Assembly (NCBI GenBank): GCA_034509425.1
Contig: JAVTVJ010000438.1
Coordinates: 496,001 to 560,000, forward strand
From: Eopsaltria australis
Taxonomy: Eukaryota; Chordata; Aves; Passeriformes; Petroicidae
DNA length: 64,000 bases
Direction of reading: 5' to 3'
Shown: one piece after another, positions 1 through 13,432 of the stretch
How the letters are laid out: every line of letters starts with the position of its first letter
Numbering within the stretch: position 1 is the stretch's first letter
The notes under the pieces: model-generated
Database searches by the model: none
Seen by the model: the letters and a program-made list of their open reading frames with translations, nothing else
What the model was told of the DNA's origin: nothing
Translations under genes and position numbers: made by a program

Positions 1-198
1 CCAGTCCGTATTGAAAACCCTTTACCTTTGAGAACAAGTTACTCCTGCAAGACAAGCCAAGCCAAACCAATAATGACTCACAATCACTTGGGCATAGCAT
101 TAAACATTGCTGAGGATTTGTGCATCAGATCAGCTGCACAGATTTATTCTTTATAGTTCTGTCAGTTCACAAAAGAATCAAGACTGAGGAAAGATATT

Positions 199-228
199 TG
201 TTGTTGTTATTATTATTATTATAGAGAG

Positions 229-259
<31 letters not shown>
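199..259. repeat. Interrupted (ATT)n microsatellite
   Basis: About 60 bases of ATT units in two blocks (about 199-222 and 230-257), separated by an AGAGAG interruption near 223-229. The interruption and the TTG units at the left edge suggest an ageing array. It is a likely length-polymorphic marker. Confidence 0.9.
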
Positions 260-260
<1 letters not shown>

Positions 261-655
261 GAGATCCAGAAAAGAGGTTTTAACTCCTGAGTTAGGTGAA
301 AAACAGTGACTTAAGAGATTCCAGATTAGAAATCACTTTGGACTTTAATAAACAGTATGAGCATTCCACTATGGTAGACTGGAAACTGCTGTGAATACTT
401 CAACCCATAGTTGGTGGATAAGGTCAGTTTCCTTTCTGTGGTCTTCAAAGAGCAACAAAGTTTGTATTTGTTGAATTCAAACACTTCAACATGTTGATCT
501 TTTAGCCCACCTGATCACCAAAGAAGTCAGAGAAATGTGAGGGAAGTTTTTAGCTCTTGAACAGCCCAAATGCTGATCCTCATCATATTGCACTGTCCTT
601 GTGAACTTCATCACAACTGGTTCCATTATACAAAAAGACATTTGGACTACTGTAT

Positions 656-673
656 AAAAAAAAAAAAAAAAAA
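656..673 (+). repeat. Poly(A) run of 18
   Basis: Eighteen consecutive A followed by an A/C-rich stretch. No recognisable retrocopy or SINE body lies upstream, so I treat it as a simple homopolymer rather than the tail of an insertion. Confidence 0.85.
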
Positions 674-3600
674 CACCAAAAAACCCCTTCTAGTGCTCGT
701 GTGAAACAATCCTGTATTCTCCCATGCTCAGATAATAATCTGAATGATATTTACTTGCTGCTATTTGAATGCAGTGTCTGAGTCCTGTCTGGCTGCTGAG
801 CAGACTTCTCCCAGACGAGTTTGAAACACATTTGGCAGCTCTTTGCCCATATGGGCTCCCTCAGACACGCCTCATGAAAATCACACAACTAGACAGTTGC
901 TCAGGAATCGACACGTGTTCCCCTCAGACATGAAAGGTACTGTTAGCCTGTGACATCAGCTATTTTAACATAGTCAGATGCCACAAACATGAGTCTAGTA
1001 TATAACAGCATTTAGTTAGCTAGCAGCCCTCTCCCAGTAATGAGATGGCACTTTAGCACGCTCGACAACAAACTAAACAGAGAATTTCCTAATGGAAAAT
1101 TGTTGCTGCTGTACTGAGTAAAAGGACAGTAGGGAACATGACAGGGACATGGTAGCCCAAGGAACTGTATTTTCATCATGTTGAGCAAACTTCCCAGTCC
1201 AGCCATCCAGGAACCACTCAAGCAGTCACACTCACAGCACCTGAGCTGGGACTGAGGCCCCTTCTCAGATACACCCCCACACTCACAGTCAGACCAGGTG
1301 ATCCATAGCAGAGTCTCATGCATCTCGATCCTTAAAATAATTTAATCTTGGTGCAGTATCGAAATAACAAAATACCTACTCGAGCTGGTGCACCTGAGGA
1401 GCGATCCTGAACAAAGAAAGCCCTGGGCTGTTATACCCTCACAGTCTAAGGGCAGGAAGTCCGAGTCCTCAGCTCCTGCCTGAGTGTCCTGTCCCCTGGC
1501 TGACACACAGATAGGTCCCTATGCCCTTTGTCATGCAAAGGGTGGGCACCTCACAGCCTCTTGCCTGGGGCCAACCCAGAGCTCAACCTAAGGCTCCCAC
1601 TACAGCTGCACCCCGAGAGACACCTGCCCTGAAGGTGTTCTTCAACAACCATTGTTCTGCCCCTCCCTTTCACTCATCTCCCTCCTCCTATTCTCCTTCT
1701 GGTGGGGATGAATTTCTACCACATGCAGCCTCTTCCCTCTAGTAAAATTTGCCTTCTGTCAGCAAGATTAAATGCTTGAAGGGGATGGTATCTGTGAAAA
1801 ACACTCTCCCCCTTCACTACATTCTCCTCAGGAGCTGGTACTCTCCAGGACCAACAGGCCCCCTGAGTGAGGCCACGTGGCAGCCTTCTGAAGTGTCTGC
1901 AGTGGAAATCTGGGAGGCCTAGAACCTCAACGTGTTCTAGTCAACCAAACGTGTGACTATCTCTGACTTCCCTTTCAACAGCTGCAATTGTCCTAAGCCA
2001 GAGTCCTGGGGAACAAAAAAAAAAACCCAGAAGTGAAAACAGTGGTAGTATGAAGTAAGAGAAGGAAAGGGAGCTATGCAAAGATGGAAGTAAAGGATTG
2101 AGAGAGAAGGCAAGAGATTTATTCAGCATTTCCTTGTCTGTCTCTTCCACAAACTGAATCACAGAAGCATGAAAGTAGATGTATTGAATCTCAAAGGAAA
2201 TAAAAGAAGTGGAAAATTAACTACTGATGAAAAAAATAGCTGTGTCCAGGGATTCCTGCATATCAACTCTGAGCTCCTTCTTATCAGCTTAGAATAGAAA
2301 AGGCCAGGGGACCGGAGAGGAAAGGTCAAACACTGACAAAAAACACAGGCAAGGGAAAAATGAGAGCTAACATGGAAATCAAAGCAGAAGAGCAGGATGG
2401 AAAAGAGGTGATCCTGTTTCAGACTATTTGTACGCACTGCCCTGAGTGCCATTTCCCCATTTCAGCATCAGGAATGAATGAAGTTGGTTTAAAGCTGAGG
2501 CTTAGGATAGCCACACCACTTTCTGACTTTCTTACCCCCACCTCTATTTGGCAGTAAGTATCCAGTGGGCTGGGATAACCTCATAGAGCAGCTGCCACAA
2601 GAAGCACTGGCACACAGCTGGGCCAACTGTGAGCTGCTGCCTGCCAGGTTCCAGCTACCCCAAGAGCTCTTTCTGCTGCTTACTAATGGCTTGGACAGTA
2701 TGCATGAAGCTGGCCTGTGCAATCCTGCCTGAATTCTGGGCCTCGTGTTTTTCTGGATCTTATGCCATTGTTTCCCTTCAGTTTTGAGTGAATTTTTACC
2801 TTATTCTCTCCTGGACCTCCCTATGCACTCTGCTTGAGTGGCCACCTCAGATTTCCAGATGATCAAGGATAGAAGGCTGTCTCCACATAATTTTCTGATC
2901 ATAAACACGTCCACTGTCCCAGTATCATTGGAAACCACTAAAAATAGATTGGAATAAGTGTATAGGGTTCTTACTGCACACAGGTAGTCATTTACACAGA
3001 ACTTTGAAGAGTGATTTCCAGTGAAAATAAAACCGGTTTCCCAAACATATTCCAAAGAAATGGCTCCCCACGAAAATGCCACCACTACACACCCTGCCAA
3101 TCCACATCAATGACCAGCAATGTGCAAAGCTGTTTCCTTTTTAGAAATCTTCACTGAACCTCAAAGCTTGGCTCCCAAATAGCAAAAGTAACCTCAAAAT
3201 TACCTTCATGTGGACACAATCCAGCTATTCAGATTGCTCCTTCAAATCAGTATAAGCAAAATGTCAGCAACTCTTTCAGAGACTGAACGTTTGCTCACAG
3301 TCAGGGCCAAAAAGGACATGCAGAAAGGTAGGACATGCCTGGGGACTCACTCGTGACATGATTCAGCAGAGTAAATTACAACCCTTTACAGAAATAGCTA
3401 ATAGATTTAAAGACAAGAACAAGATAAAAGTATGTGGGGGGTAAGCAGGACAGATGGGTTAACAAACATAATAGGATATGCATAATTCTCAGCTACTCAG
3501 GAACAGTAATCACAAATCACCACCTGCCCAGTTACTATCAGATGGCAGGTTTGCCTCTTCACGACAAATCTGTTTTCTGTGTGTGCATCACAGTCTTGGT

Positions 3601-5078
3601 GCATTCATTCACTTACCATAGAAACTTTTCCTACACAGACAATTCAGCTTTGTGAGAAGGAACAGGAGTTTACACCTTCCTATATAAGAATTACTTACTA
3701 TATTTGACTTAGCCATGTGTGAGTAAAGCAGAGGAAATGAGGGAGCTTCCAGCATATCAGTGCACCTCCTCTTGATTTGCAAAAACTTACTTTATACAAG
3801 GCTCAACTTTAAAACTACAGAGCACTACAGAACATGTTTTGAACTGCGTTTCACTCAGGTGGAGACTATTTATTGTACCAGGAGAAAATAAATATGGAAC
3901 CCTACAAGCTCATTTGAACTGCCATATCACAAAACTTATTTATCTCCTCAAGAGACCTTGCATAGAACATTTTTGAGCAGAACAAAAGTTCCACTTGTGA
4001 AGATCCAAGTGAATTTGGGTCAATTTTGACACATGCACTTCTGGATAAAAGAAGAAAAGTGAGATGTGGGGACAGATGAGTGAAAGAAATCTCAGGAAAA
4101 GTCAGATTTCTTTTTTTAACTGTTGAAATGATTATGCCATTTTTTAAAACTGTCCAGGCTTAAAAGAAGAAGAATTTTACAAGAAATGAATTAACATCCT
4201 CCCTACAATTAAAAGAAACTTTTCAGTTTTGGATTGAATGAGGCACCACTGGGCAATGGAACACACCATTCTCTTTTTCCTTCATCTTACTTTATTTTTT
4301 TGTCCAGTCATTGAATTGAAAACTCCATTATTCACACAACTCAATCTGAAATAAAGAAAAGAGCAAGCCAGCTGTAGACTCCTTATATTCTGAATTAAAA
4401 TGTCAGGCTATGGCAGACATGGTAGAATATTCTGTTGTCAGAATCACACACTATATAATCCCCTAATTATAACAAAACCTTTAGCAGTAGTTTCATGCAC
4501 TCATAATATCACTGGATTTCAGGTATCCTCATTCTGAGCTAAACTTCCCACAGAGCATTAAGGGCACATGCAGTGAGCAGTAGGTCTATGAGATGATGGT
4601 TATCGAATTCCTCTGATGAAAAAAAGGAAAACATCTGTCAGCAAGAGGAAAGCTTGCAACCTTGGGAGTTTTCATCGTGGGACACTGACATTGCTGGCTT
4701 GTCTCTAAATAAAGCCTTGGGAGGCAATTCTCAGGGAAAAAAAAGCAATAATAGTAGAAGATTGTTTATTTGTTAAGTAATGATAAGACTATGGAGAAAA
4801 TGGAATGTGGGCTCAGCAGAGCTGACCTAATTTGCTTCTCCTTTCCCAGGCATCCTGCATTCACAACAGCTGAGTGATGATCAGAATAGTGGGCACCAAC
4901 CTTTGCATCCTGCAAGGGATGGGCAAAGGGTAGCCCATCCAACACGGAGATGTAGAGTCATCCCAGCTTTTCAACAGCTTATTGTGAGCCATCTTCCCTC
5001 CCTCTCAGGGCTTCTTTTGGCACAGATTTAGCCTGTCCAAGCAGCCAGCTGATCAGCACTGATTTTTAAACCTGTGAT

Positions 5079-5132
5079 GGCCAAAGGGATAAGGGAGATA
5101 TTCTTGGCCAGAGGGATAAGGGAGACATTCTT
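5079..5132. repeat. Tandem duplication, two 27-bp units
   Basis: Two adjacent 27-base units, 5,079-5,105 and 5,106-5,132, each beginning GGCCA and ending ATTCTT and differing at two positions. This is a simple local duplication with no coding context. Confidence 0.9.
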
Positions 5133-8075
5133 CAGGCTTGCTCACTCACCACTTGGCCTTAGCAATTTCTCGTTATCACTTTCCATGAGCCCAAGTCCAT
5201 TGAAATGAAGAAAGTGGAAGTTATTTTCTGCTGTTGTTTTGAATGTGAAGTAGAGCGGAGCCTGGATTTCACTCTCAGGGCACTACAGGGTCACAGGCGA
5301 TGCATAGACAGCACAATTGCTTATCTCTCCCCAAGGCATTGCACACAAGAAAGAAAAGAGACGCACAGCACTGGCCAGGGTTCATTGCTCTTGGCAAACT
5401 GCAGCAGCATCCCAGGGGTGAGCAGCTTCCCAAGCCAGCCCAGTCAGAAATACCAGCTCAGAGGTGAAGCACCGGGCCGCTTTGGCATACAAGCAAGACA
5501 GCCACAGATCTGGAGCTCGGCAGATTTGGACTAACAATGTTTAACTGCAGGGGTAATAACCTTCTGGAACAGGGCAGTTTGGTGCATACTCCTGGATTCT
5601 TCAGTTAGTTTGCACCAATCATGTTCTACATCTCTATAGCTGCTAGAGAGAACAAGAGCAGAAAAAAGACCTGCTGACCCCTGCAGTGCCTTCTAGCCTG
5701 GTGCTCCACTGTTGCCTGATCATCAGCTTACAGTAGGGCAGAAAGGAAAGAGGAGACTTGCAAACATTGTCATGCAATTCCACCTGCTCCCTGTCAATAG
5801 GTAGGAGAGGAAAATCTGCACTCTAAAGAAGTCAAAGATAAGATGTGGAGCCTGATATTTTCAATGGCTCTGTAGCACACTGCATTATCCCCCGGTGCAG
5901 GGGTAAGCATGCAATTTGGTACAATCAGGCACCTCTCTTGAATGGCTTCCTTGAACTCTGAGCATGATCTCCAGGTAAGGGAGGCAGGTAAATAAAAAAT
6001 CTCTGAGGACTGTGATTCTCACCTGTGATGGCCAAACCAACCTGCCCCAGAACAGCTCATCGGAGTAGCTGGTGAGAAGAAAAACAACCTGGACGTTTAA
6101 GTCTGCATTCCCCATGAACTGCCCACAGAAGTCACTGACTCAATGAAACATTGACCCTTTGAAAGACAATCACAGAACACTGAAAGTTACTTCACTCACT
6201 GTTTCCTCATGGATTGTGTCTTAGCCCTGCCCTCAGGTGAAGCTCCTCTGAAGGACGCCCTACAGAGCTGCTGCTACCACCACTGTCCTCCTCAGGCAAG
6301 GGCTCAGCTGAGTCTTGTGTGCTCTCAGAAAGCAAACCTCCTTCCCTTTACCTTTTCCTGCAGCCAAGCACTACATCTCACCCCCACCCCCATCACTGCC
6401 AGTGGGCTTGACGGGAGGGCTACATCTTCCTGCCCTCTGATGGCTGCTCTTGGGAGGGAAGGAAGCTCACCCAGATGGATTTCAGCAGTTCCATGAGTAT
6501 TTTATGGTCTTTTACTGATTTACAGCCAGTTCAGCATTCTTGTAAATGGCTATAAATTGGATTGAAGTCATAAATCATAACCAGAGAAAGAGAGACACAG
6601 TCTCTGAGTCCCAGCTCAGGCTAAACCAGCTTCTATGAATATATGGAAGAAACCTGCTCCTTCAATCAATACACACAGCTCAGGCTACAGCACTGGTCCA
6701 CAGGGTCCAAGCCTATTCCTCTTCCACAGGGCTTTAACAGCAGTTTCACACTGCACATGTGCAAGGCACTGAGAATTTTGTGCCTCCCAACACCTGCCAA
6801 AGCTGGCTGTAACCGAGGGGCTGTCCCCACCACCTCAGGCTCTGCACACCTCCTGACCTTTGCTGTACTTGTAAGTGCACACATACACATCCCCTGTGAG
6901 CAGGGAGCCAGACCAGCACCGTTCACACCAGACTCAAAATTTCTTCACACAGATCAGCAAGGGGAGATTCCCATCTCACACACTACCATTCCAAGGTGAT
7001 TGCCTTCTTCCTCCACTGAGACTGGCAGAAAGTTGCAAGCTGTTATTCTTCTGAAACATCTGATTTATTCCACACAGAGCACTGGGAGCTGAAACGCCTT
7101 ACTTACACTCCACAAGCCTGGTACTTAAAACCTAAGGATTTGTATCTTTCCCTTTTGTTTCCCTAGGTCATTTTTAGAATCTAGGCTGTAAGCATTTCTG
7201 AAAGCCCCTGACACAGCTGTCTAGCTGCAAGTTAGACCCCTCTTATTTCTGCAGATGACTGCAAACCGGGACCTGGTTCTTTCCACCTCCTTAACACAAT
7301 AACCACTGTCCTACCCTAAAGGCAGGAGGCACCAGCTCACTACAACCCTCACTAGACACCAAAATCCAGGAGACTCACATGCCTGCCATTCATCAGGCTT
7401 TTTAAAGTCCTGAGGGCTGCCAGGTGAATTTCTTTGGCCTTCACTTTCTAGGCAGAGCACCTGATGAAGATAAGCCTGAATGTCTCCCCTTGCAAGCTTA
7501 AAGGGCTCCTGCTGCTGCTAGCACAGTAGGAAGAAGTCCTACCACATCTACAATCAAAGAGGAGTTTTGCTTGCTTAAAGGAACTTGAAAAGGTGCCACA
7601 AAGGTCTGTCTGATACTACCTGCATAGGCATCACAGCCTCAGCATTGTGATCCTGCAAAGAATTGTGTCATTCCCTAGCTGGTGACCCTGGGTACTCATC
7701 CTGTTCCTACAGGCAGCGACCCCTTCTCATGTATATTTGGTTCAGACTTGCTTATGTTTATTTATTATTTAGACAGATGGTTTGGTTTAGTCTTATACAT
7801 GCATCTGTTGAAATTAAATTATGTGCCTTGTTCTCTCTGTTTTCTGTTTTTTGAATTCAAGCCACTGTTTAATTGACAACATGAACAGAGAATGATCTCA
7901 CAGTAGAATTCCCTAAAAAAAATGAACCACTGATGATGATGTCATTTTCTAATAGCCTGAAAGAGGAGATGAACTGCTTGCTTATTCAGCTTTTCATTAA
8001 TTAATCATTTTGTGCTCGCCTTGTATCTGCTCCTTTTCCCTCCTTGTCTCATTTTACTTGTTTGTGAATCACTGT
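5133..8075. other. Unique non-coding sequence, no gene recognised
   Basis: I see no gene, RNA gene or interspersed repeat here. Two overlapping opposite-strand frames near 6,640-7,000 (118 and 86 codons) are chance frames with no recognisable domain. Confidence 0.6.
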
Positions 8076-8155
8076 CTTTATGATAACACCTCAAAGCCCT
8101 AGACAGGGACCAGCTTCCTACTGTACTCAACAGAAAACACAAAAATGTTCCTGTT
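8076..8155 (+). mobile_element. MIR-type SINE fragment
   Basis: The stretch beginning TATGATAACACC follows the order of the amniote MIR-like SINE body as I remember it: a 'dispersed-gene-like' GTAGCACCTAG segment, then AGTCAGGGACCAGG, then TTGTGCTAGGCGCTGTAC, then an A-rich AACAC segment. Here these read AACACCTCAAAGCCC, AGACAGGGACCAGC, CTACTGTACTC and AGAAAACACAAAA. The copy is heavily diverged and lacks the 3' half. It is related to the longer copy at 23,439. It is inert and marks old amniote DNA. Confidence 0.6.
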
Positions 8156-11100
8156 TGCACATGGGCAAGGGTGACAGCTTCTGGAATTCTCTTGAGTTTT
8201 ATTCCAGGAGCTTGCAGTGGATACTCTAGGCACTAGTTTTGAGGTTTCTGTCAAACGTGTCTAAAAGTAAGCCCCAAACTGATAGGTCAGGCTCTCTTCA
8301 GAGGACTTGCATCTCTTTGGGAGAAAAATTTCAAATAATTATTAAAAGAAAGGCTGAGAAACAAAAATCATAAACCCTTGCTTTGAAGAGAAAAATTACA
8401 ATTGTTTTGGTGTAGTAAATAATACCATGATTAATAGCAAAAGTAATAATAATAATTGACCTGTAGCTGCTTGCCAAGACTTTAAAAAAGAGTCATAGTA
8501 ACTGGACCATTTGTATCAGCATTCTGATTCCTGAAAAAACATGTTATTTTAAGTTGCATCTAGTTGGTGATGTTAATACCAAGGTAAAATATTCCCAGCA
8601 CATAGATGGTTGACAGCATTTCAGGAAATGATGAAAGGAACTAGATTTTATTCTTATCCTTACTGATTATTATTATTTTCCTTTAGACAGTTAACCTTCA
8701 TGTCATGATATTTTTTGTTTGGGTTTCATTTTTATTTTTCTCATTAATTTTCATTCTACACTGAAGGTCTGGTCACCTAATCACATACTTGTATGCTGCA
8801 CTGTGGACAGGGCAGATATAAAACAAACAATCTAACCCAGAGCCAATGGCATCAGCAGAGTACAGAGCCAGGGTTCCCTTGGCCCTGTCATGCAGCAGGG
8901 ATCTGTGACTTGGACATGCACCCCATGGACACACAAAAGCAGCTTTGAATGAGTTCAGAGCTTCTGTGTCAAGGAGCATGAGAAACCACGTGTATTCTGT
9001 GGTTCAGGACCTGGGGACAATCAAAACAGCTTGCTTGACTGCCTGGAGCAGCAGTGTTCAACTTATCCTAATTCCTCCCATCACAGCCCAGATTTAGCTT
9101 TTCAGATGTCTCCACGTGGCTCTCAGCCTTTTCTTAATAGGACAATAACAAAATTGAGTTTGGCTGATGCCTGGAGACCCTTCTGGCACTGACACAGCCT
9201 GGCACAGAGCCACCAGCTTGTGCTGCCATCACTGCTGGTTCTGCTTTCAGGAGTGGGGGGCAGGAGGCACATCACCAGCACACACACACACATGCAGGCA
9301 CACACAGCCAGACACTGCCCACATGGTGATGGAATTTGCAGGAATGAGGTAATGATCTCAAAGGTGCCATCCAGCTTCAGTGGCTCTGAAGGCTAAGCCA
9401 CTTTGCCATGGGTTGTTTGCCCAAATGATGCCAGCAGATAAATCCTAAACATTACAGATCAATAAACTTTATTTTTCTTATGTGTTTTTTCAGTGACGTT
9501 CTGGTCCAGGAACTTCTAAGGGGCTGTTACTCTAATACCACTACTATTAAAAATATTAGTAACAACAAGAATAGCAACAGTTAATAGCTAAAGGAATAGC
9601 AAAAGCAGAGGTGTTTCAGGTTCTTTTGGACTTCATTTGCTGAGCAAGAGAAGATAGGATTAGCAAAATCTACAAGGTGACACCAAATCATTAGGGTCAA
9701 CCAAAGGAAAGGGACTCAAAAATTCAGATGTGATAGTAGTTTCTCCATAAATCTCCTAGCTAGGATGTCACCCTCAGGCTCAATAGACTCTTGCAATGAA
9801 ATAGTTGCCCTTCACTGGGTATTGCTGATTCTTTCCTGTCAAAGAAGATTTATTAATGGGAAATAATTAAAAAACAATTCAGAACTTTCTTCCTGTTTGA
9901 ATGGACTATATAGCATTAATTAGTGGAGGGTGGGTTTTAGATTTTTTTTTTCTTTGTCCCCAAGGACAAGAGACATTTGTGCTTACCACAAGGTCTTCCT
10001 TTGCCCCAGACCTCTTCTTGCTGCTTTAAATGATATACATTGTCCACCATGCTGTAATAGTGCTAAGTGTGGCATAATTTTTAGTAACAAAATGTCTTCC
10101 TCCCTCTTATTCTCTTGCACATATGGCATCTCAAAGTGCAACGACAGACTATAAATTCACACCAAGGTTATGGAGAATTTCATCAGAGGGGAAGGAAAAG
10201 TTGGCTATTTTTTGATGGCCATTCTCTGTGAACTGTGAAGAAAACAACCACTACCATCATCAGATTCAGTCATAAAAAAAGCGATATTAGAAAAGTGTTT
10301 TCTAGTATGAAAGGTTGCTCCCAGCAAAGCAGTCTTGTGCTTTTGTGTTTGCAGGGTGTGGCAGCCTTCCTTTGACCAAGGTTTCTTGAAACCAGCAGAT
10401 ACTCCAGTTCTGTTTTCTTGAGATATCCAAGAAATATTGTCTTGTGTCTTTTGGATCCAGCCACAGTGTTATGTGTCAAGTCCAACGTTGGTCTTGGTTC
10501 TCTGTTGCTCACTGCTCACTGACACCTCAGAGCTGCCTGGAAGGAGACATCAGATTCTTCTGACCCAGTGCCTCCTCTGAGTGCATCAAAGCCCATGTTT
10601 CTAGCTTCTGGCCTTCAACCCCTCTGTTCCCCTCTGTTGTGGTGCCTGCAAAGGAGAGAGAACAGCTGTTGTTATTTCAGGGCATTAAAAATACCAATGT
10701 AAATGGTGCACAGCAGAAAGTGAGGACCAGACACTGTGAATGTGTAGAAGTGCTATTGCCCTGGCACTTGCATGATCTTTATAGCAACCTGGTAAGACAG
10801 AGAGGTTTCAGGGCAGCACCACGGCCTTTAAAAATCCTCTCCACTGCAAAAGTCAGGTAGTGGTGCAGAGCACAATGTAGTCAGAGTTCCCTGGGTGGGC
10901 AGGGAGTCTGAAGAACAGCACCTGTTTAGCATTGTGGGACTGCTGGACTTCAGGCAGGTTCTGGTGTGGGACCTGAGTGGGCTTCTCTGCTGGCATGCAG
11001 CTCCCTGTTCTGGGGAAGGGGTAGGCAATGAGGGTCACTACCCTGCACAGCACTTCCTGAGGAGTCAGGCTCTGGTTTTCCGATTCAAACCTTCTTTGCA

Positions 11101-12317
11101 TGGCAAGTGTAGGGAGGGAATGGAGCTGAGGAGATTCATGTCTGCTAGCCCTGTGCTTTGCAGTCCTTTTTTTAATTGGGGTAAATAGAATCAGAATGAC
11201 AAGTGCAGAGTGATGGCTTCGATGTGCTATTTGTCTAGTGAGGAATTTGTGAAATATGTGTTTTTCTGTAGAGAGTGCATGGCTGTAAAGAAGGGCCAGA
11301 GTCAGCACAACCTCAGAGCGATGGAGAATAAAGCATTCTAGTTTTGTGGCCATTGATCTGATGACACTGTGGGTAATGGATGGACAAGGTTAGTCTCAGA
11401 ATGTCTGATTTTTCTGAAATCGTTGCTGGAGTCAGACTTAAGGTTGCTTCACCGTGCAATTCTGTATTTACCATTATTAGAGATTCTCATGTCTTCACAC
11501 TCGCTTTGAATTTCCTATGTTTTTAGTGACTGATGGGTTTGGAAGTTTTTTTAAAGAAGCATATAATTCTGCCAAGATATTTTTATGTGATCATTTTTTG
11601 TTTACCTGAATTCTATTATTCTTCCCCTGCAGTCTGAGATCCATGTTTTTATATGGAATTTCATTTTGTAGTTAATTTTTTGCAGGATAAATCTTCAGGT
11701 TTTTCTTTTTCTTTTCTTTTCTTTTTTTTTTTTTTTCCTTTGAGAGAAGGCTTAAATTCAGATAAGAAGAGAACCCTGATTAATCAATCAAACCTAAGTA
11801 GCACAGACAAGCTGCAGACCTGTTTGGGGCAATACTATAAGAACAGCTGTTCTTGGGGAAATGCCTCCACAGACACGGAATTGTATATTTTGTCACAAGG
11901 TGCTGCACACAGTGCTTCATTAAAGGAACCTTTGAAGAAAGAGCTGTGGCAGAAGAAAGCAGGAATGTGGCAACCAAACTGATGCTTGCAAAAAGAAATG
12001 AAACCCTTCAAAACTCTCATGCATTTCCATGAGGGGCACTGAGGGGCAGCAGCCCAGAGTGTTAAGTCTGCATGCACCTTTGAAGTCCCTCTGGATGCCC
12101 TACTGCTATGTAATTCCCAGATAACCATATTATTAAAACACTCCCAGTTGCAACCTGCCAGAAGATGGTGTCCTATCCTATCAGACACAGGTCTCAGCAC
12201 AGTGATCCAGGCATTCATGACTGATTGTTGCAGCTAATATCTAGTGAAGAAGGCAGGCATCCTGGAAAAGCTCCAGTTGAGAAAACACAGTCTCTGGTCT
12301 CCCTAGCAACACCGATT
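8156..12317. other. Unique non-coding sequence, no gene recognised
   Basis: Contains a short CA run (about 9,279-9,292), an AT-rich patch around 9,530-9,600 and the T-rich tract listed separately. A 166-codon minus-strand frame at 10,853-11,353 has no domain or composition suggesting a protein and is within chance expectation. Confidence 0.55.
11698..11742. repeat. T-rich tract with CTTTT units
   Basis: A run of T4-5C units that ends in 15 consecutive T (11,723-11,737). On the minus strand it would be an A-rich tail, but I see no recognisable element body on either side. Confidence 0.85.
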
Positions 12318-12425
12318 ACTGTGAGAACATCACCCGACTGCTCCCTCATTTGTACTGGCCACCAGTGAAGACAGAGTCACCTTCAAGGTCTCTGCCCCAA
12401 TACTCCATGCCTGCCACAGGTTTTG
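12318..12425 (+). mobile_element. Fossil LINE, region after the reverse transcriptase
   Basis: The text around 12,335-12,400 matches the block that follows the reverse-transcriptase domain in jockey-superfamily LINEs (L2/Rex1-like), where elements encode a phrase of the type TPLL..LHWLPV..R..FK. Here the DNA reads roughly as ACATCACCC, then CTGTACTGGCC-like sequence, then ACCAGTGAA, then CACCTTCAAGGTCT, which translates to HITRLL, LYWPPV and VTFKV pieces. No intact frame spans it. The exact family cannot be set by eye. This rests on remembered family patterns and could be coincidence, although the order and spacing of the pieces agree. Confidence 0.45.
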
Positions 12426-13335
12426 TCTGAGTTGCCGAAGAAATTCACCTTTCTGCATAACCCCACGGTTACTTTGCCGTGCAGGAACAAGCAGAGGTCT
12501 GATTTTGAGGAAAGAGTCTGTGCTGGAGACAGGATTTCGCAGGGCTTTGGATCACTGTATTACTCCTGGGAACAGTGAGAACACTCTCCACAGAGAACTC
12601 AGTTCCCCAACATAATCTTTCATCAATAAGCTCACACACAGAAGTCTAAACAAACAAATCACCCTATAAACTACTCCATCTCTTTCTTTTACAGGGCAGA
12701 GGAGGGAAAAAGACATAAAACTTGTTACTTTAGTTTCTGTTTTTCATTGCTTGGATCACTCTCAGATGGCGTGTCTCTGGAACTGCCCAAACCAACAAGA
12801 AAGCTGTTATGGTCAGAAGTGTTATGTGGTATCTGGCCCATTAACTCACCCAGGGAGATTCCTATACGCCCTGAGAGAGATTCCCATACAAGCGAGGATA
12901 CCTTTGCACAGCACTGCCTGGGGTTGTGAAACCACACCCCCAAATCAGCTCTTTGCTAAGCTGCCTTAAATCTGTTAGCAGGTCCTGAGGAACGACCCAC
13001 AAATCTTCTTTCAAATTTTTAATTCATTCGTTTCTGCTGAGTTCACTCCCCTTTTTTTGCTGTGTTTCCATGAACAATCTCACAAATCAGTTTACTGGCA
13101 GGGATGTTTGTAGACATGGCAATTTTAAGTCAGTGTTGCGTGCTATTTGCAGAAAGTGCATTTCAGATTTGCTATTACAGGTCTCTTCGCTGTCTCCTTT
13201 AAAAAGCATTTCCACTAGAAAACACAGGCTCGTGTTTGCACCCCAAATCCCTTAGCAGCCAAAAGGAGAAAACTGATACATAAGTGAAACTGTTCCATGT
13301 CCTTTCTTAAGCATAGCTCTGGTTATAGACGCAGC
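12426..13335. other. Unique non-coding sequence, no gene recognised
   Basis: No gene or repeat recognised. The first part may hold further degraded sequence from the LINE fossil ending at 12,425, but I cannot trace it. Confidence 0.5.
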
Positions 13336-13432
13336 TGTACTGGTTCAGACCACAGGCCCATGTACCACAGAATGCTATCTCCTCCAGCCACCATGGGAAG
13401 AAACTCAAGGAAATGTGAGAATGGAGCAACTA
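13336..13432 (-). mobile_element. Ancient CR1 LINE relic, 3' end
   Basis: Read on the plus strand, the segment starts ACTGGTTCAGACCACAGG, then CCCATGTACCACAGAATGCT, then CCACCATGGGAAGAAACTCA. This is the order of the reverse-complemented 3' untranslated region of old CR1 subfamilies: a TTCAGACCAAAGGTCCATCTAG-type block, then a CAGTATCCTGTCTCC-type block, then a GGCCAATGGGAGATG-type block. The element therefore runs on the minus strand. It is strongly diverged and short, and is typical of copies inserted before modern birds radiated. Confidence 0.65.

Larger units (their letters stand above)
1..5078. other. Unique non-coding sequence, no gene recognised
   Basis: Apart from the ATT microsatellite and an 18-base poly(A) run listed separately, I recognise nothing in this stretch. 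Open frames are all under 110 codons and have no recognisable domain. A pyrimidine tract followed by CAG near 4,850 resembles a 3' splice site, but no matching exon follows. Composition is AT-leaning with scattered homopolymers, as in bird introns or intergenic DNA. Confidence 0.6.

Noticed and set aside
9271..9330. CA-rich patch as a microsatellite
   Set aside because: The uninterrupted run is only about 14 bases and the rest is scattered CACA, too short to list as an array.
10853..11353. 166-codon minus-strand frame
   Set aside because: No domain, no splice or promoter context, and opposite-strand frames of similar quality overlap it.
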